DNA of 64,000 bases. Origin: CAYZMS01 sp964479625. Lineage in GTDB: Bacteria > Bacteroidota > Bacteroidia > Chitinophagales > Saprospiraceae. The notes below the pieces were generated by a model that saw only the letters and a program-made list of their open reading frames with translations, was not told where the DNA came from and made no database searches. Location: the NCBI GenBank assembly GCA_964479625.1, contig CAYZMS010000012.1, positions 1 to 64,000 of the forward strand, read 5' to 3'. Every line of letters begins with the position of its first letter. Position 1 is the first letter of the stretch. Shown one piece after another: positions 54,189-62,888 of this stretch. The translations under genes and the position numbers were made by a program.

Positions 54189-55694
54189 ATGGAAACCACC
54201 CGAATATTTCCAGGAGAAAACTTTAATCCACGTTCCGATCTGGAGCGAAAATTCGAGCCTTTTCGAAAGGGGGTCATCGGGATTGACCAAACCTTTCCGA
54301 CTCCCTTCGGAGAAAAACCAATTATCTATGCAGATTGGACTGCGAGCGGCCGGCTATACCGGCCTATTGAAGAAAAACTGGCCTTCCAAATAGGACCTTT
54401 TGTGGGGAATACTCATACGGAAACCACTATTACCGGCTCGGCAATGACCCAAGCCTATCACCGGGCCAAGAAAATCATTAAGGAAAGGGTAGGCGCTCAT
54501 CCTAAAGATGTTATTATTTCTTCTAATTCGGGAATGACGGGGGTGGTGAATAAATTTCAACGCATCCTTGGCTTGAAAGTACATGAACGGTATCGCTCAC
54601 TCGTTCAACTGCCCGAATCCGAACGGCCCATCATTTTTGTAACGCATATGGAACACCATTCCAACCAAACCAGCTGGTTGGAAACACTGGCGGATGTGGA
54701 GGTCATTCCTCCTACTGCTGAAGGCCTGGTCGACCTGCACGGATTGGAAACCCTGCTCCAACAATACCAAAACCGCAAAACAAAGATCGCAGCAGTGACC
54801 TCTTGTTCCAATGTTACCGGGATCATTACGCCCTATCATGAAATGGCCGCGATCATGCATAAAGCAGGGGGGCTCATCTTTGTAGATTTTGCCTGCAGTG
54901 CTCCTTATATTGACATCAAGATGCGGCCTGAAGATCCTGCCAGGCATCTAGATGCCATTTATTTTTCCCCTCATAAGTTTTTAGGTGGACCCGGAGCAAC
55001 GGGAATCCTGGTTTTTGACCCGAAGCTTTACAAAAATCGTATCCCTGATAATCCTGGAGGAGGAACAGTTGATTGGACCAATCCATGGGGAGGGCATAAG
55101 TATATCGAGGAAATAGAGGCCCGGGAAGATGGAGGAACGCCCGCCTTCCTTCAAACCATACGAACAGCTCTTTGTATTCAGTTGAAGGAGGAAATGAGCC
55201 CTAAACTCATGCAAGAACGGGAAGAAGAATTACTAGAAATTATCTGGCCTGGTCTCGAATCTATTCCCGGACTACACCTGTTAGCGGCCCAACACCGGAA
55301 ACGACTTGGGGTGCTTTCTTTTTACATTGAAGGCTTGCACTATAACCTCGGCGTTCGTTTGTTGAATGATCGGTTCGGAATTCAGGTGCGTGGAGGGTGC
55401 TCTTGTGCGGGTACGTACGGGCACTATCTGTTACATGTTTCTCTGGAGATCTCCAGGGATATAACGAATCGTATCAACCAGGGAGACCTGGGAGGTAAAC
55501 CTGGCTGGATCAGGCTATCTATACATCCGGTCATGCGCAACCACGAGGCGGAATTTATTGTTCAGGCCATTCAGGAAATGGCCGAACAGCATTCCAGTTG
55601 GGCAAAGGATTACGTTTATAACAAAAGAACGAACGAGTTTTGCCACAAGGAAGATAAGTCAGTGGAAGAGGCCCTCCTTAGCCAATGGTTTTAA
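54189..55694 (+). CDS. Class V aminotransferase-fold PLP enzyme, cysteine-desulfurase-like
   Basis: A 501-residue pyridoxal-phosphate enzyme related to cysteine desulfurases of the Csd type. The ATG at 54189 (METTRIFPGENFNPRSDLERKFEPFR) is preferred over a frame 51 codons longer that runs through the end of glmM. PLP-site marks are SSNSGMTGVVNKF, THMEHHSNQTSWLE, FVDFACSAPYIDI with the expected aspartate, and the Schiff-base lysine in FSPHKFLGGPGATG. A cysteine in VRGGCSCAGTYGH sits where desulfurases have their persulfide cysteine, so desulfurase or selenocysteine-lyase activity is plausible. It lies 27 bases before the NifS-type gene. Confidence 0.85.
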   Translation: METTRIFPGENFNPRSDLERKFEPFRKGVIGIDQTFPTPFGEKPIIYADWTASGRLYRPIEEKLAFQIGPFVGNTHTETTITGSAMTQAYHRAKKIIKERVGAHPKDVIISSNSGMTGVVNKFQRILGLKVHERYRSLVQLPESERPIIFVTHMEHHSNQTSWLETLADVEVIPPTAEGLVDLHGLETLLQQYQNRKTKIAAVTSCSNVTGIITPYHEMAAIMHKAGGLIFVDFACSAPYIDIKMRPEDPARHLDAIYFSPHKFLGGPGATGILVFDPKLYKNRIPDNPGGGTVDWTNPWGGHKYIEEIEAREDGGTPAFLQTIRTALCIQLKEEMSPKLMQEREEELLEIIWPGLESIPGLHLLAAQHRKRLGVLSFYIEGLHYNLGVRLLNDRFGIQVRGGCSCAGTYGHYLLHVSLEISRDITNRINQGDLGGKPGWIRLSIHPVMRNHEAEFIVQAIQEMAEQHSSWAKDYVYNKRTNEFCHKEDKSVEEALLSQWF

Positions 55695-55721
55695 TTAAAG
55701 AAATCCAATTTTACGTCTACT

Positions 55722-56852
55722 ATGCGTGTTTTTTTTGATAATGCGGCAACCACCCCCCTGGATGGAAAAGTGCTGGCAAGCATGATGGATTGCATGCAAA
55801 ACCTGCATGGTAACCCCTCTTCTATTCACAAGGAAGGCCGGGTTGCACGGTCTGTGATCGAAAAGGCTCGTAAAAAAGTTGCCGGCTACCTAAATGTTTC
55901 CGTTGGAGAAATCTTTTTCACCTCGGGTGGAACGGAATCAAATAATATGGCGCTTAAATGTGCAGTAAGGGATCTGGGAGTGAATCGAATTATTAGTAGT
56001 AAAACAGAGCATCATGCTGTCTTACATGCCATAGAACGACTGAAAAAAACGAATGGCATTGAAGTAGACTGGGTGCAACAAAATGAAAGAGGCCAGGTAG
56101 ACCTGGATTATTTAGAAAAGCTTCTGCAGAAAGGGGAGGCCAATACAATGGTCGCGCTTATGCATGCCAATAATGAGATCGGAGTCCTGCTGAATTTTGA
56201 ACGAGTCAGCCAATTATGCCAGGAATATAAAGCTCTTTTTCATTCAGACACGGTACAAACAGTAGGGTATTACCCAATTGACCTGCAACAAACGCCGGCT
56301 TCTTTTATAACTGGCTCCGCCCACAAATTTCATGGCCCAAAAGGGGTCGGGTTCATTTATATAAATAATAACAATCTGATCGACCCCTTTATTGATGGAG
56401 GGGCACAGGAGCGTAATATGAGGGCCGGAACAGAAAACACCTGTGGCATTATTGGGCTGGCGACTGCACTTGAAGCTTCTTATGAAAACCTGGAAGACAG
56501 AAGGTCACATGTTGTTGACTTGCAAAAATATTTGTCAAGTCGCTTGAAGGAAAGCTTCCCGGATATCTCCTTCAATGGCTTACCACTTGAAAAAGAAGGG
56601 CATTACCGGATCTTAAGTGTTGACTTCCCACCAGGACCAAAAACAGACCTGTTGTTGCTAAACCTTGATATCGCCGGTATTAGTGTATCCGGAGGTAGTG
56701 CTTGCAGTTCAGGGGCAGATGCAGGTTCCCACGTGATCCAGGCAATAAAACCGGATTCCAAACACCAAACCGTTCGATTTTCCCTTTCCTACAAAAATAC
56801 CCGGAAGGAAATAGATTTCACCATAGATAAACTGGTAGAAATTTTATCTTAA
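55722..56852 (+). CDS. Cysteine desulfurase, NifS/IscS type
   Basis: This enzyme removes sulfur from cysteine as a persulfide for iron-sulfur clusters, thiolation or other uses. The 376-residue protein starts MRVFFDNAATTPLDGKVL, typical of the group I family. FTSGGTESNNMAL, SKTEHHAVLHAIERL and HSDTVQTVGYYPIDL follow. The Schiff-base lysine is K202 in GSAHKFHGPKGVGF and the catalytic cysteine is C328 in GGSACSSG. No IscU, SufE or NifU homologue lies next to it. It follows the class V enzyme by 27 bases and the next gene starts six bases after its stop, so the three genes are probably one transcript. Confidence 0.93.
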   Translation: MRVFFDNAATTPLDGKVLASMMDCMQNLHGNPSSIHKEGRVARSVIEKARKKVAGYLNVSVGEIFFTSGGTESNNMALKCAVRDLGVNRIISSKTEHHAVLHAIERLKKTNGIEVDWVQQNERGQVDLDYLEKLLQKGEANTMVALMHANNEIGVLLNFERVSQLCQEYKALFHSDTVQTVGYYPIDLQQTPASFITGSAHKFHGPKGVGFIYINNNNLIDPFIDGGAQERNMRAGTENTCGIIGLATALEASYENLEDRRSHVVDLQKYLSSRLKESFPDISFNGLPLEKEGHYRILSVDFPPGPKTDLLLLNLDIAGISVSGGSACSSGADAGSHVIQAIKPDSKHQTVRFSLSYKNTRKEIDFTIDKLVEILS

Positions 56853-56858
56853 ACTTAC

Positions 56859-57764
56859 ATGAAAGGATTCCGTCTGACCGATTTTTTGGTAATGATCGTC
56901 CTTTCTTTTTGTTGGATTATTCTGCCTGGTCAGGATTATGACTGGTGGAGTGACAATGTAGATTGGGACGGCATTACCCCTTGGCGTGCCTATTTAATTT
57001 CCTCTCCTGGCCGCCAAGGACCAAATGCTTTGCCTGTGCCACAACTTACTGATGCCCTAGTAGAAGAGGGGTGGTCATTTAGCCTTCAAACCCGATATCA
57101 TTGGATGCCTGGAGATCAAACCACAGACCTGCAACTGGAGACTTATTGGGGGGTGGAAGGAGGGAAGGTCGGCTTTCATTTGTTATGGGTCGCATCGGAA
57201 TGGTTCCAGACCAGTCATGAATGGAAAACAGAACGAAACGTTTTTTGGCATAATTACTATAGCGATCAGGCGGTAGGCGATTTGCGCTTACAATCGGAAA
57301 TACAATTGCTGCAAGCTACTGATCACTTTATGGACGCTCAATTGAGAATTGGTTACCGTTTCCCCTCCGGCGGCCAACAAGGAGCTGCACGATATACGGA
57401 TGCCCCTGGATATTTTTTCGAATTGAGTGGTGCCAGGCCAATTACTCTTTCAGATCGTTCCCAAATTCGATTAATGGTGATGGCAGGCTTCCTGGCCTGG
57501 CAAACAAATCGCTTTGACCAGTTACAGAACGATGCTTTCCTGGCTGGCATTGGAAGCCAGTTCACGCTTGATCATTGGGTAGGACAAATCGATTTAAGAG
57601 GATACTCCGGTTATTTGGATAATGGAGACCAACCCATTCTACTATCAGCTGTAATCGGGCACCGGTTTACCCATTTTTCATTGGAATTTCAGTATCAACA
57701 CGGGTTTGCTGATTGGTTGTATCAAAACCTGGGAATTCGAATTACCTATTCGCTGGGCCAATAA
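56859..57764 (+). CDS. Probable outer-membrane beta-barrel protein, unknown
   Basis: A 301-residue protein I do not recognise. A hydrophobic N-terminus (MKGFRLTDFLVMIVLSFCWIILPGQD) serves as a signal peptide. The rest is rich in tryptophan and tyrosine with alternating strands such as EGWSFSLQTRYHWMPGD, GKVGFHLLWVASEWFQ, DAQLRIGYRFPSGG and HWVGQIDLRGYSGYLDNGD, ending LGIRITYSLGQ. This pattern suits a 10- to 14-strand outer-membrane barrel. The gene begins six bases after the cysteine desulfurase gene, and the carotenoid oxygenase gene starts 51 bases after its stop. The functional link with either neighbour is unknown. Confidence 0.6.
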   Translation: MKGFRLTDFLVMIVLSFCWIILPGQDYDWWSDNVDWDGITPWRAYLISSPGRQGPNALPVPQLTDALVEEGWSFSLQTRYHWMPGDQTTDLQLETYWGVEGGKVGFHLLWVASEWFQTSHEWKTERNVFWHNYYSDQAVGDLRLQSEIQLLQATDHFMDAQLRIGYRFPSGGQQGAARYTDAPGYFFELSGARPITLSDRSQIRLMVMAGFLAWQTNRFDQLQNDAFLAGIGSQFTLDHWVGQIDLRGYSGYLDNGDQPILLSAVIGHRFTHFSLEFQYQHGFADWLYQNLGIRITYSLGQ

Positions 57765-57815
57765 TGAACCACCTTCCTTATTTGGAGTTTCAATTTGGAA
57801 TCAGACTTCTAAGGT

Positions 57816-59240
57816 ATGACCATTCTTGAATCCTATGTCCAGAGCAATTTATTGGTAGAGACCGAACATCAACGCCTTCCCCTTGAAGTGGAGGGGAGGA
57901 TACCCAAAGCCATAAAAGGTCGTCTATTTCGAAATGGCAATGGCCGTTTCGAACACAAGGGCGTTCGGTATAAGCACTTGTTTGACGGGGATGGTATGAT
58001 CTCCGCCTTTTATTTTGAATCCGGGGGGGTATATTACAGCAATCGCCATATCCGGACAAGAGAATTGGAAGAGGAAGATCGGAAAAACAAGATGCTGTAT
58101 AGAAGCTTCGGCACCAATTTACCCGGAGGCTGGAAAAAAAATGTGCTTAAAATGCAGTTCAAGAATGCTGCAAATACCAGTGTGATCTGGCATGCCGGTA
58201 AATTATTGGCCCTTTGGGAAGGGGGGCTTCCCCACGAAATAGATCCGGACACCCTAGAGACCCTTGGGCGGTTCGATTTTGATGGTACACTGCTCAACCC
58301 TTATTCTTTTATCGACCGGCAAATTAGCCCCGAGTTACCTTTTTCAGCCCACCCAAAATTTGACCAAACAGAAGGAGCTTTATACAATTTTGGGACCCTG
58401 GCCGGCATTAAGCAGCGGTTGATGATCTATAAAGTGGATAGCGAAGGAAAGGCCTCCATTGAGCATGCCATTCCCATGGCGGGGGTAGTTTTTACCCATG
58501 ATTTTATTTTAACCGCTCAAAAGCGAATGCTTTTCTTCTTTACACCTGTAAAATTTCAGTTATGGCAAGCTTTTTTGGGGCTTAAACCCCCGGTCGAATC
58601 ATTAAAGGGCCAACCCGGAGCTCCGGCGGAGATTGTATTAGTGGACGGTTCCGAAAAAAAAATCTTTCAGACAGAGGCTGGTTTCATTTTCCATTATGCG
58701 AATGGGTTCGAAAGGGAAGACGGCACCCTCGTTGTCGATGCCTGGACCATGGATAGTTTCCCCGAAATTGATATAGATGAAGGAGAGGGAAGCGCTCCGA
58801 GCGGTACTCTAATGCGCTATGAGATAAAAGCCGAAGAAGGAAAGGTCAAACGGCAGCCCATTTCTGATTTTCGGGGTGAATTGCCCTATATCAACCAGTC
58901 TCGCAAAGGAAGGCCCTACCGGTATGTCTGGAGCATAGGGGATCCATCTGACAGCCAGCGGGCGCTCCTGCACAGCCTTTTAAAAACTGATGTAGAAACG
59001 GGGAAAGTTATGCGTCGGGATTACTTTCCCCACCTGCCAGGAGAACCCGTTTTTATTCCCAATCCCGAAGGTGCCGAAGAAGATGATGGTTGGATCGCCT
59101 TTTTGTTATTCGATTCCAATCACCGGAAAACTCAACTTCACCTGCTGGATGCCAGCCGGCTGGAAACCGAGGCCGTAGTAACTTTGCCACATAATATCCC
59201 ACTTGGTTTCCATGGTACCTGGGTGGGGGAGAAGGGGTGA
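57816..59240 (+). CDS. Carotenoid oxygenase family protein
   Basis: A 474-residue non-haem iron dioxygenase that cleaves carotenoid or stilbene double bonds. The seven-bladed propeller holds iron through four histidines: H179 in FSAHPKF, H228 in FTHDFI, H293 in FIFHYANGFE and H466 in LGFHGTWV, each in the conserved family context. The early RLFRNGNGRFEHKGVRYKHLFDGDGMISAFYFE stretch is also characteristic. The length is typical and no signal peptide is seen, so it acts in the cytosol or at the membrane surface. No carotenoid biosynthesis genes are in this window, but the fatty acid hydroxylase at 16287-17351 belongs to a superfamily that includes carotenoid hydroxylases. Confidence 0.92.
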   Translation: MTILESYVQSNLLVETEHQRLPLEVEGRIPKAIKGRLFRNGNGRFEHKGVRYKHLFDGDGMISAFYFESGGVYYSNRHIRTRELEEEDRKNKMLYRSFGTNLPGGWKKNVLKMQFKNAANTSVIWHAGKLLALWEGGLPHEIDPDTLETLGRFDFDGTLLNPYSFIDRQISPELPFSAHPKFDQTEGALYNFGTLAGIKQRLMIYKVDSEGKASIEHAIPMAGVVFTHDFILTAQKRMLFFFTPVKFQLWQAFLGLKPPVESLKGQPGAPAEIVLVDGSEKKIFQTEAGFIFHYANGFEREDGTLVVDAWTMDSFPEIDIDEGEGSAPSGTLMRYEIKAEEGKVKRQPISDFRGELPYINQSRKGRPYRYVWSIGDPSDSQRALLHSLLKTDVETGKVMRRDYFPHLPGEPVFIPNPEGAEEDDGWIAFLLFDSNHRKTQLHLLDASRLETEAVVTLPHNIPLGFHGTWVGEKG

Positions 59241-59241
59241 A

Positions 59242-59748
59242 TTATTCCTGAGCGCTTTTGGCGACATACCGCTGAATAGCATAATATGCTTCTGTTTCTT
59301 TACCGTCACCGTCCCAGTCGATGATCCCTGAAAAATGGGCGGTACCCGCCTCCAGCTTTACTTTAAACTGCTGGGTGGAATTGGGAGTGATCATTACCAG
59401 GGTATCGCCAAAAACATTCCACATCCCCCTTTCCTCGCTGATCATTTGACCGCCGAGCCCACGGTGTGCGGTGCGAAACCGATGATCAGGTCCAAAATAG
59501 GTGCGGTAAGGTTTTACGGAATATTTTCGTTCCCAGAAATCCTCACTCACTTCAAAGACATAGGCCGTATCGGGATTATCCACCTTAATCTTTAAATACT
59601 TCATTTCCCAGGTACCCGGAAGCTTCTCTTCTAGAATGCTGGCTGCCGCTTTCTGTTGTCGCTTGTTTCCGGTATTTCCCGGGTCATCCTTACAGCCTGA
59701 CAACAGCATCAGGCCTATCGCAAAAGCGAGAAGGTAGATTTTATCCAT
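59242..59748 (-). CDS. Small lipoprotein of unknown function
   Basis: A 168-residue protein with a lipoprotein signal (MDKIYLLAFAIGLMLLSGCKDD, acylated C19). The mature part looks like a lipocalin-like domain: LPGTWEMKYLKIKVDNPDTAYVFEV near residues 43-70, RTYFGPDHRFRTAHRG, and SERGMWNVFGDTLVMITPNSTQQFKVKLEAG. This repeats the pattern of short Bacteroidota lipoproteins with a W in the first strand. No charged active site is apparent. It is convergent with the carotenoid oxygenase gene, with one base between the two stops, and lies 77 bases from the divergent DnaQ-type gene. Confidence 0.7.
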   Translation of the reverse strand: MDKIYLLAFAIGLMLLSGCKDDPGNTGNKRQQKAAASILEEKLPGTWEMKYLKIKVDNPDTAYVFEVSEDFWERKYSVKPYRTYFGPDHRFRTAHRGLGGQMISEERGMWNVFGDTLVMITPNSTQQFKVKLEAGTAHFSGIIDWDGDGKETEAYYAIQRYVAKSAQE

Positions 59749-59825
59749 TGCGCTTAATTTTATTTTTTAATTTAATTTATTGTAGAATGCAAAAATGCAA
59801 ACATACGGTGATTGGATCCAGGCTT

Positions 59826-60494
59826 ATGTTTAAACTTCGAGGAAACAAACAGCATGTTCCAGACTTCTGGGGGGGGTATCAAGCCCTTGCCAAGGAAGAG
59901 TATAAACGCTCTAGTCCGATCGAATCGGTGCGCTTTGTGGTTTTTGATACGGAAACAACAGGTTTGAAGTTTAAAATGGATAATTTGCTTTCGATTGGAG
60001 CTGTTGCAGTGAAGGGGCGAAGTATTCTTGCTTCCGATAATTTTGAATGTTTTCTTGAACATAGCAAAGGGGAAAGGGGAAAGGAAAGTATTCCCATCCA
60101 CGGTATTTTACCTTTAGGTTCCGAGCTGAAAACCACTCGAGAAGCGGCCTTGGCGGCTTGGTTGAAATATCTGGGAACAGGTATTTTGGTGGCACACCAC
60201 CTAGACTTTGACCGCAAAATGATCAATCGTACCCTTGTTCAGGTAGGAGGGGGCAGGATGTGGAATGCAGGCTTGGATACCATCCGGCTGGCCAAACGGG
60301 TGCATCCCGAGGGCCCTTATCAGCAGACAGGCGGGTATAATCTGGATCGATTGCTGGAAACCCATGGAATTGCTCCCCATGACAGACATACCGCAGCGGG
60401 GGACGCCATGCTCACGGCTATTTTATTCCTGAAACTTTGTGCGCGTTTGCAACAGCGGGGTGCCAGAACCCTGGGAGACTTGCTGGCTCGTTGA
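59826..60494 (+). CDS. DnaQ-like 3'-5' exonuclease
   Basis: A 222-residue DEDD-family exonuclease. ExoI is VVFDTETTGLKF near residue 36, ExoII is in GTGILVAHHLDFDRKMIN, and ExoIII is APHDRHTAAGDAMLTAILF, with the H-x4-D spacing of the DEDDh subtype. The start chosen at 59826 (MFKLRGNKQHVPDFWGGYQAL) fits related Bacteroidota proteins that begin with a short basic lead and an aromatic helix; ATG codons upstream (59787) are alternatives. It lacks the polymerase-associated C-terminal domain of true epsilon subunits, so it is probably a repair or tRNA/ssDNA exonuclease. It lies 19 bases before the GT39 gene. Confidence 0.88.
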   Translation: MFKLRGNKQHVPDFWGGYQALAKEEYKRSSPIESVRFVVFDTETTGLKFKMDNLLSIGAVAVKGRSILASDNFECFLEHSKGERGKESIPIHGILPLGSELKTTREAALAAWLKYLGTGILVAHHLDFDRKMINRTLVQVGGGRMWNAGLDTIRLAKRVHPEGPYQQTGGYNLDRLLETHGIAPHDRHTAAGDAMLTAILFLKLCARLQQRGARTLGDLLAR

Positions 60495-60513
60495 AAATTT
60501 GTTCTTTTGTAGT

Positions 60514-62217
60514 ATGAAGCACCAACTGCTGCCCGGGCAGCCTTTCGCCTGGTTCCTGATCATCTGGACTCTCCTTAACGCCTTTACAGCAGCCTTTCTG
60601 GAGTTAGATCCAGATGAAGCTTATTATTGGGTGTATGCCCGGCAGTTGGATTGGGGGTACTTTGACCATCCTCCTGCCATCGCTGTGCTGATCCGGTTCG
60701 GATCCAGTTGGATGGCCGGAGCATTAGGGGTTCGATTGGGGGCAGTTATTTTGCAGACCCTTTCTTTCTGGTTGGTCTGGGTGCTTTGTGATAAGCCCAA
60801 AGAAAAACAGCTGCAATGGGTCCTGATCGCCCTGCTGGCCGGCGTTCCCATTCTTCAGTTGTTTGGCTTTATTGCCACTCCAGATGCTCCGCTCTTGTTC
60901 TTTACAGTTTTGTTTTTTGTGGTTTACCGTTCATTTTTGAGAGAGGCTAAGTGGATAACTACTTTGGCCCTGGGCTTGGTGATGGCGCTTTTGCTGTACA
61001 GTAAATACCACGGAATTTTGCTGATCCTGCTAACACTTTTTTCGAATCCTCGCTTATTGACCCATCCGCGGTTTTACCTGGCATCCATCTTTGGCGCTTT
61101 TTTATTTTTACCGCATCTTTACTGGCAATACCTGCATGATTTCCCTTCTTTCCGATACCATTTGCAGGGACGGGACGACCCCTATGAATTGAAGCACACA
61201 ATTACCTATATTATCAATCAACTGGTAATATTTAGCCCTTTTTTATTTCCCTTTATGGTAAAAGCTCTTGCTCGGCCGGCTGTTAAAAATCAACTGACCC
61301 GGGCTTATCTATTCGTTTTGACCGGCTTTTGGTTGTTCTTTTTATTGTCGACTCGTAAGGGGCATGTAGAACCCCAGTGGACTGCAATACTTAGTATTCC
61401 TTTGATCGTAATGACCTTTCAGTATGCTAGAGGAAAGGTCATTTTTACCAAATGGGTTATTCGAAAGGGGCTGTTGAGTTTTGTTCTTTTACTCGCCTTT
61501 CGGATCTTGCTCATTCCCGATTATGATCCCCCGGAGGTCCTGGATGACCTCCATGGTGCCTTTCACGACCGGGAATGGGTACAAGCTCTGGAAACCGAAG
61601 CGGGCGATTTACCGGTGGTTTTTCAAAACTCGTACCGCGATGCTGGTAAATACTGGTTCTATACGGGGGATACGGCTTACACTTTTACGGATGTTTATTA
61701 TCGAAAGAATCAATTTGATATTTGGGATTGGGAAAAAAGCCTAAATGGGAAGGACGTCCTGCTAGTAGGCAATGTAGGCTGGAATTGCACGGATTGCCTT
61801 GTCGTTTACCTTGATTATCGACAAAAGCGCTTAAAAACCTTTCGAAACCTACCCATCTCTCAAAAGGTAACCATACAATTCGATCCGATTTCAACCACCT
61901 GGCAGGCGGGAGGTACAAGGAGCTTGGAGGCAACGATTATCAATCCATATGACCATAGCATTGAACTCGAATCCCAAGAACTTCCCTTAGCCTTTTGGGC
62001 TATTTTTCAACAAACCAATACGGTAAAAGGCCTGGTGCCCATGAAACCCGAATCGGAATTACTTCAATTATCACCCAATTCCGCTACCAGCGTCCGGTTT
62101 CAGTTCCAGGTACCGGATGAGTTGAATGGGAAGTATGATTTTGGCCTGGGGATCTCCACTGGAGATTTACCGACTGCTGAAAACAGCAAAAAAGTGCAAG
62201 TAGAAGTATATCGTTAA
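60514..62217 (+). CDS. GT39-family glycosyltransferase (ArnT-like)
   Basis: A 567-residue inner-membrane GT-C glycosyltransferase that uses a polyprenyl-phosphate sugar donor. The first periplasmic loop carries the family motif LELDPDEAYYWVYARQLDWGYFDHPP with the catalytic aspartate in DPDEAYYW. About ten transmembrane helices follow to near residue 360. LLLYSKYHGILLILL and WQYLHDFPSFRYHLQGR are typical of the family. The last 200 residues form a soluble periplasmic domain. The ATG at 60514 is chosen over the longer frame that extends into the exonuclease gene. Likely targets are lipid A or another surface glycan. The stop is followed after two bases by the convergent gene at 62220. Confidence 0.9.
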   Translation: MKHQLLPGQPFAWFLIIWTLLNAFTAAFLELDPDEAYYWVYARQLDWGYFDHPPAIAVLIRFGSSWMAGALGVRLGAVILQTLSFWLVWVLCDKPKEKQLQWVLIALLAGVPILQLFGFIATPDAPLLFFTVLFFVVYRSFLREAKWITTLALGLVMALLLYSKYHGILLILLTLFSNPRLLTHPRFYLASIFGAFLFLPHLYWQYLHDFPSFRYHLQGRDDPYELKHTITYIINQLVIFSPFLFPFMVKALARPAVKNQLTRAYLFVLTGFWLFFLLSTRKGHVEPQWTAILSIPLIVMTFQYARGKVIFTKWVIRKGLLSFVLLLAFRILLIPDYDPPEVLDDLHGAFHDREWVQALETEAGDLPVVFQNSYRDAGKYWFYTGDTAYTFTDVYYRKNQFDIWDWEKSLNGKDVLLVGNVGWNCTDCLVVYLDYRQKRLKTFRNLPISQKVTIQFDPISTTWQAGGTRSLEATIINPYDHSIELESQELPLAFWAIFQQTNTVKGLVPMKPESELLQLSPNSATSVRFQFQVPDELNGKYDFGLGISTGDLPTAENSKKVQVEVYR

Positions 62218-62219
62218 GG

Positions 62220-62822
62220 TTAAAACTGGACTAGGAGGCCGATACCCTGTCCATCACCGTATAAATGGACCTTGCTAAGGAATTGTTCCATTTTCGGGTT
62301 GTCTGCGGCAATAATGAAGTTCATCGCAAGGTCGAACACAAAAAGAAAAGCGCCTTGTAAAACAATGGATTTTCCAAATCCCTCCAGGCGTTCGGCATTT
62401 TTCTCTGCATTTTTACTCCGTTCGATCAAATAGGCGCCTCCTAACATATATCCTACATCCAAACCGGCGTTGAGCAGCAGGATTTTTTGAAGATTGTTTT
62501 GCTGTTGAACACTTTCGAATAGACTTAATCCTGCCGGGTCGATCTTTGCCGCTGAGTAATACCCAAAAGCTGCGATACCCAGATTTACGGCATTCCAGGC
62601 GATGTTCATCGTGTGGAAATGCTTGTCTACTCCTTCAGCTCGTCCCACCAGGGCTGATCCCAATGCAATATTGCCAACCGCCCAGCCCCCCAGGATCAGC
62701 ATTCCCGTCTGTTGTTTGTCGATGCGTTGCTGGTTAAAGGCGGTTAAGGCATCATCCTGGGCGAGTAAGAACAGGCCGTTGAAAAGAAAAAAGAGTAAAA
62801 ACAGGCTGTGTTTACGCATCAT
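62220..62822 (-). CDS. DUF6992-like membrane protein
   Basis: A 200-residue protein with a signal peptide (MMRKHSLFLLFFLFNGLFLLAQDD) and about four hydrophobic segments (near 38-58, 72-88, 113-128 and 150-170). Sequence marks are MLILGGWAVGNIALGSA, HFHTMNIAWNAVNLGIAAFGYYSA and LNAGLDVGYMLGGAYLIER, which I associate with DUF6992, an uncharacterised Bacteroidota family. No function is known. It is convergent with the GT39 gene, with two bases between the stop codons, and follows ggt by 66 bases in the direction of transcription. Confidence 0.75.
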   Translation of the reverse strand: MMRKHSLFLLFFLFNGLFLLAQDDALTAFNQQRIDKQQTGMLILGGWAVGNIALGSALVGRAEGVDKHFHTMNIAWNAVNLGIAAFGYYSAAKIDPAGLSLFESVQQQNNLQKILLLNAGLDVGYMLGGAYLIERSKNAEKNAERLEGFGKSIVLQGAFLFVFDLAMNFIIAADNPKMEQFLSKVHLYGDGQGIGLLVQF

Positions 62823-62888
62823 GTCAGATGTTGGGTATTTGGTAAGAAAAGTTATCCATTACAAAAGGTCCAACCTCCAAAAATGTTT

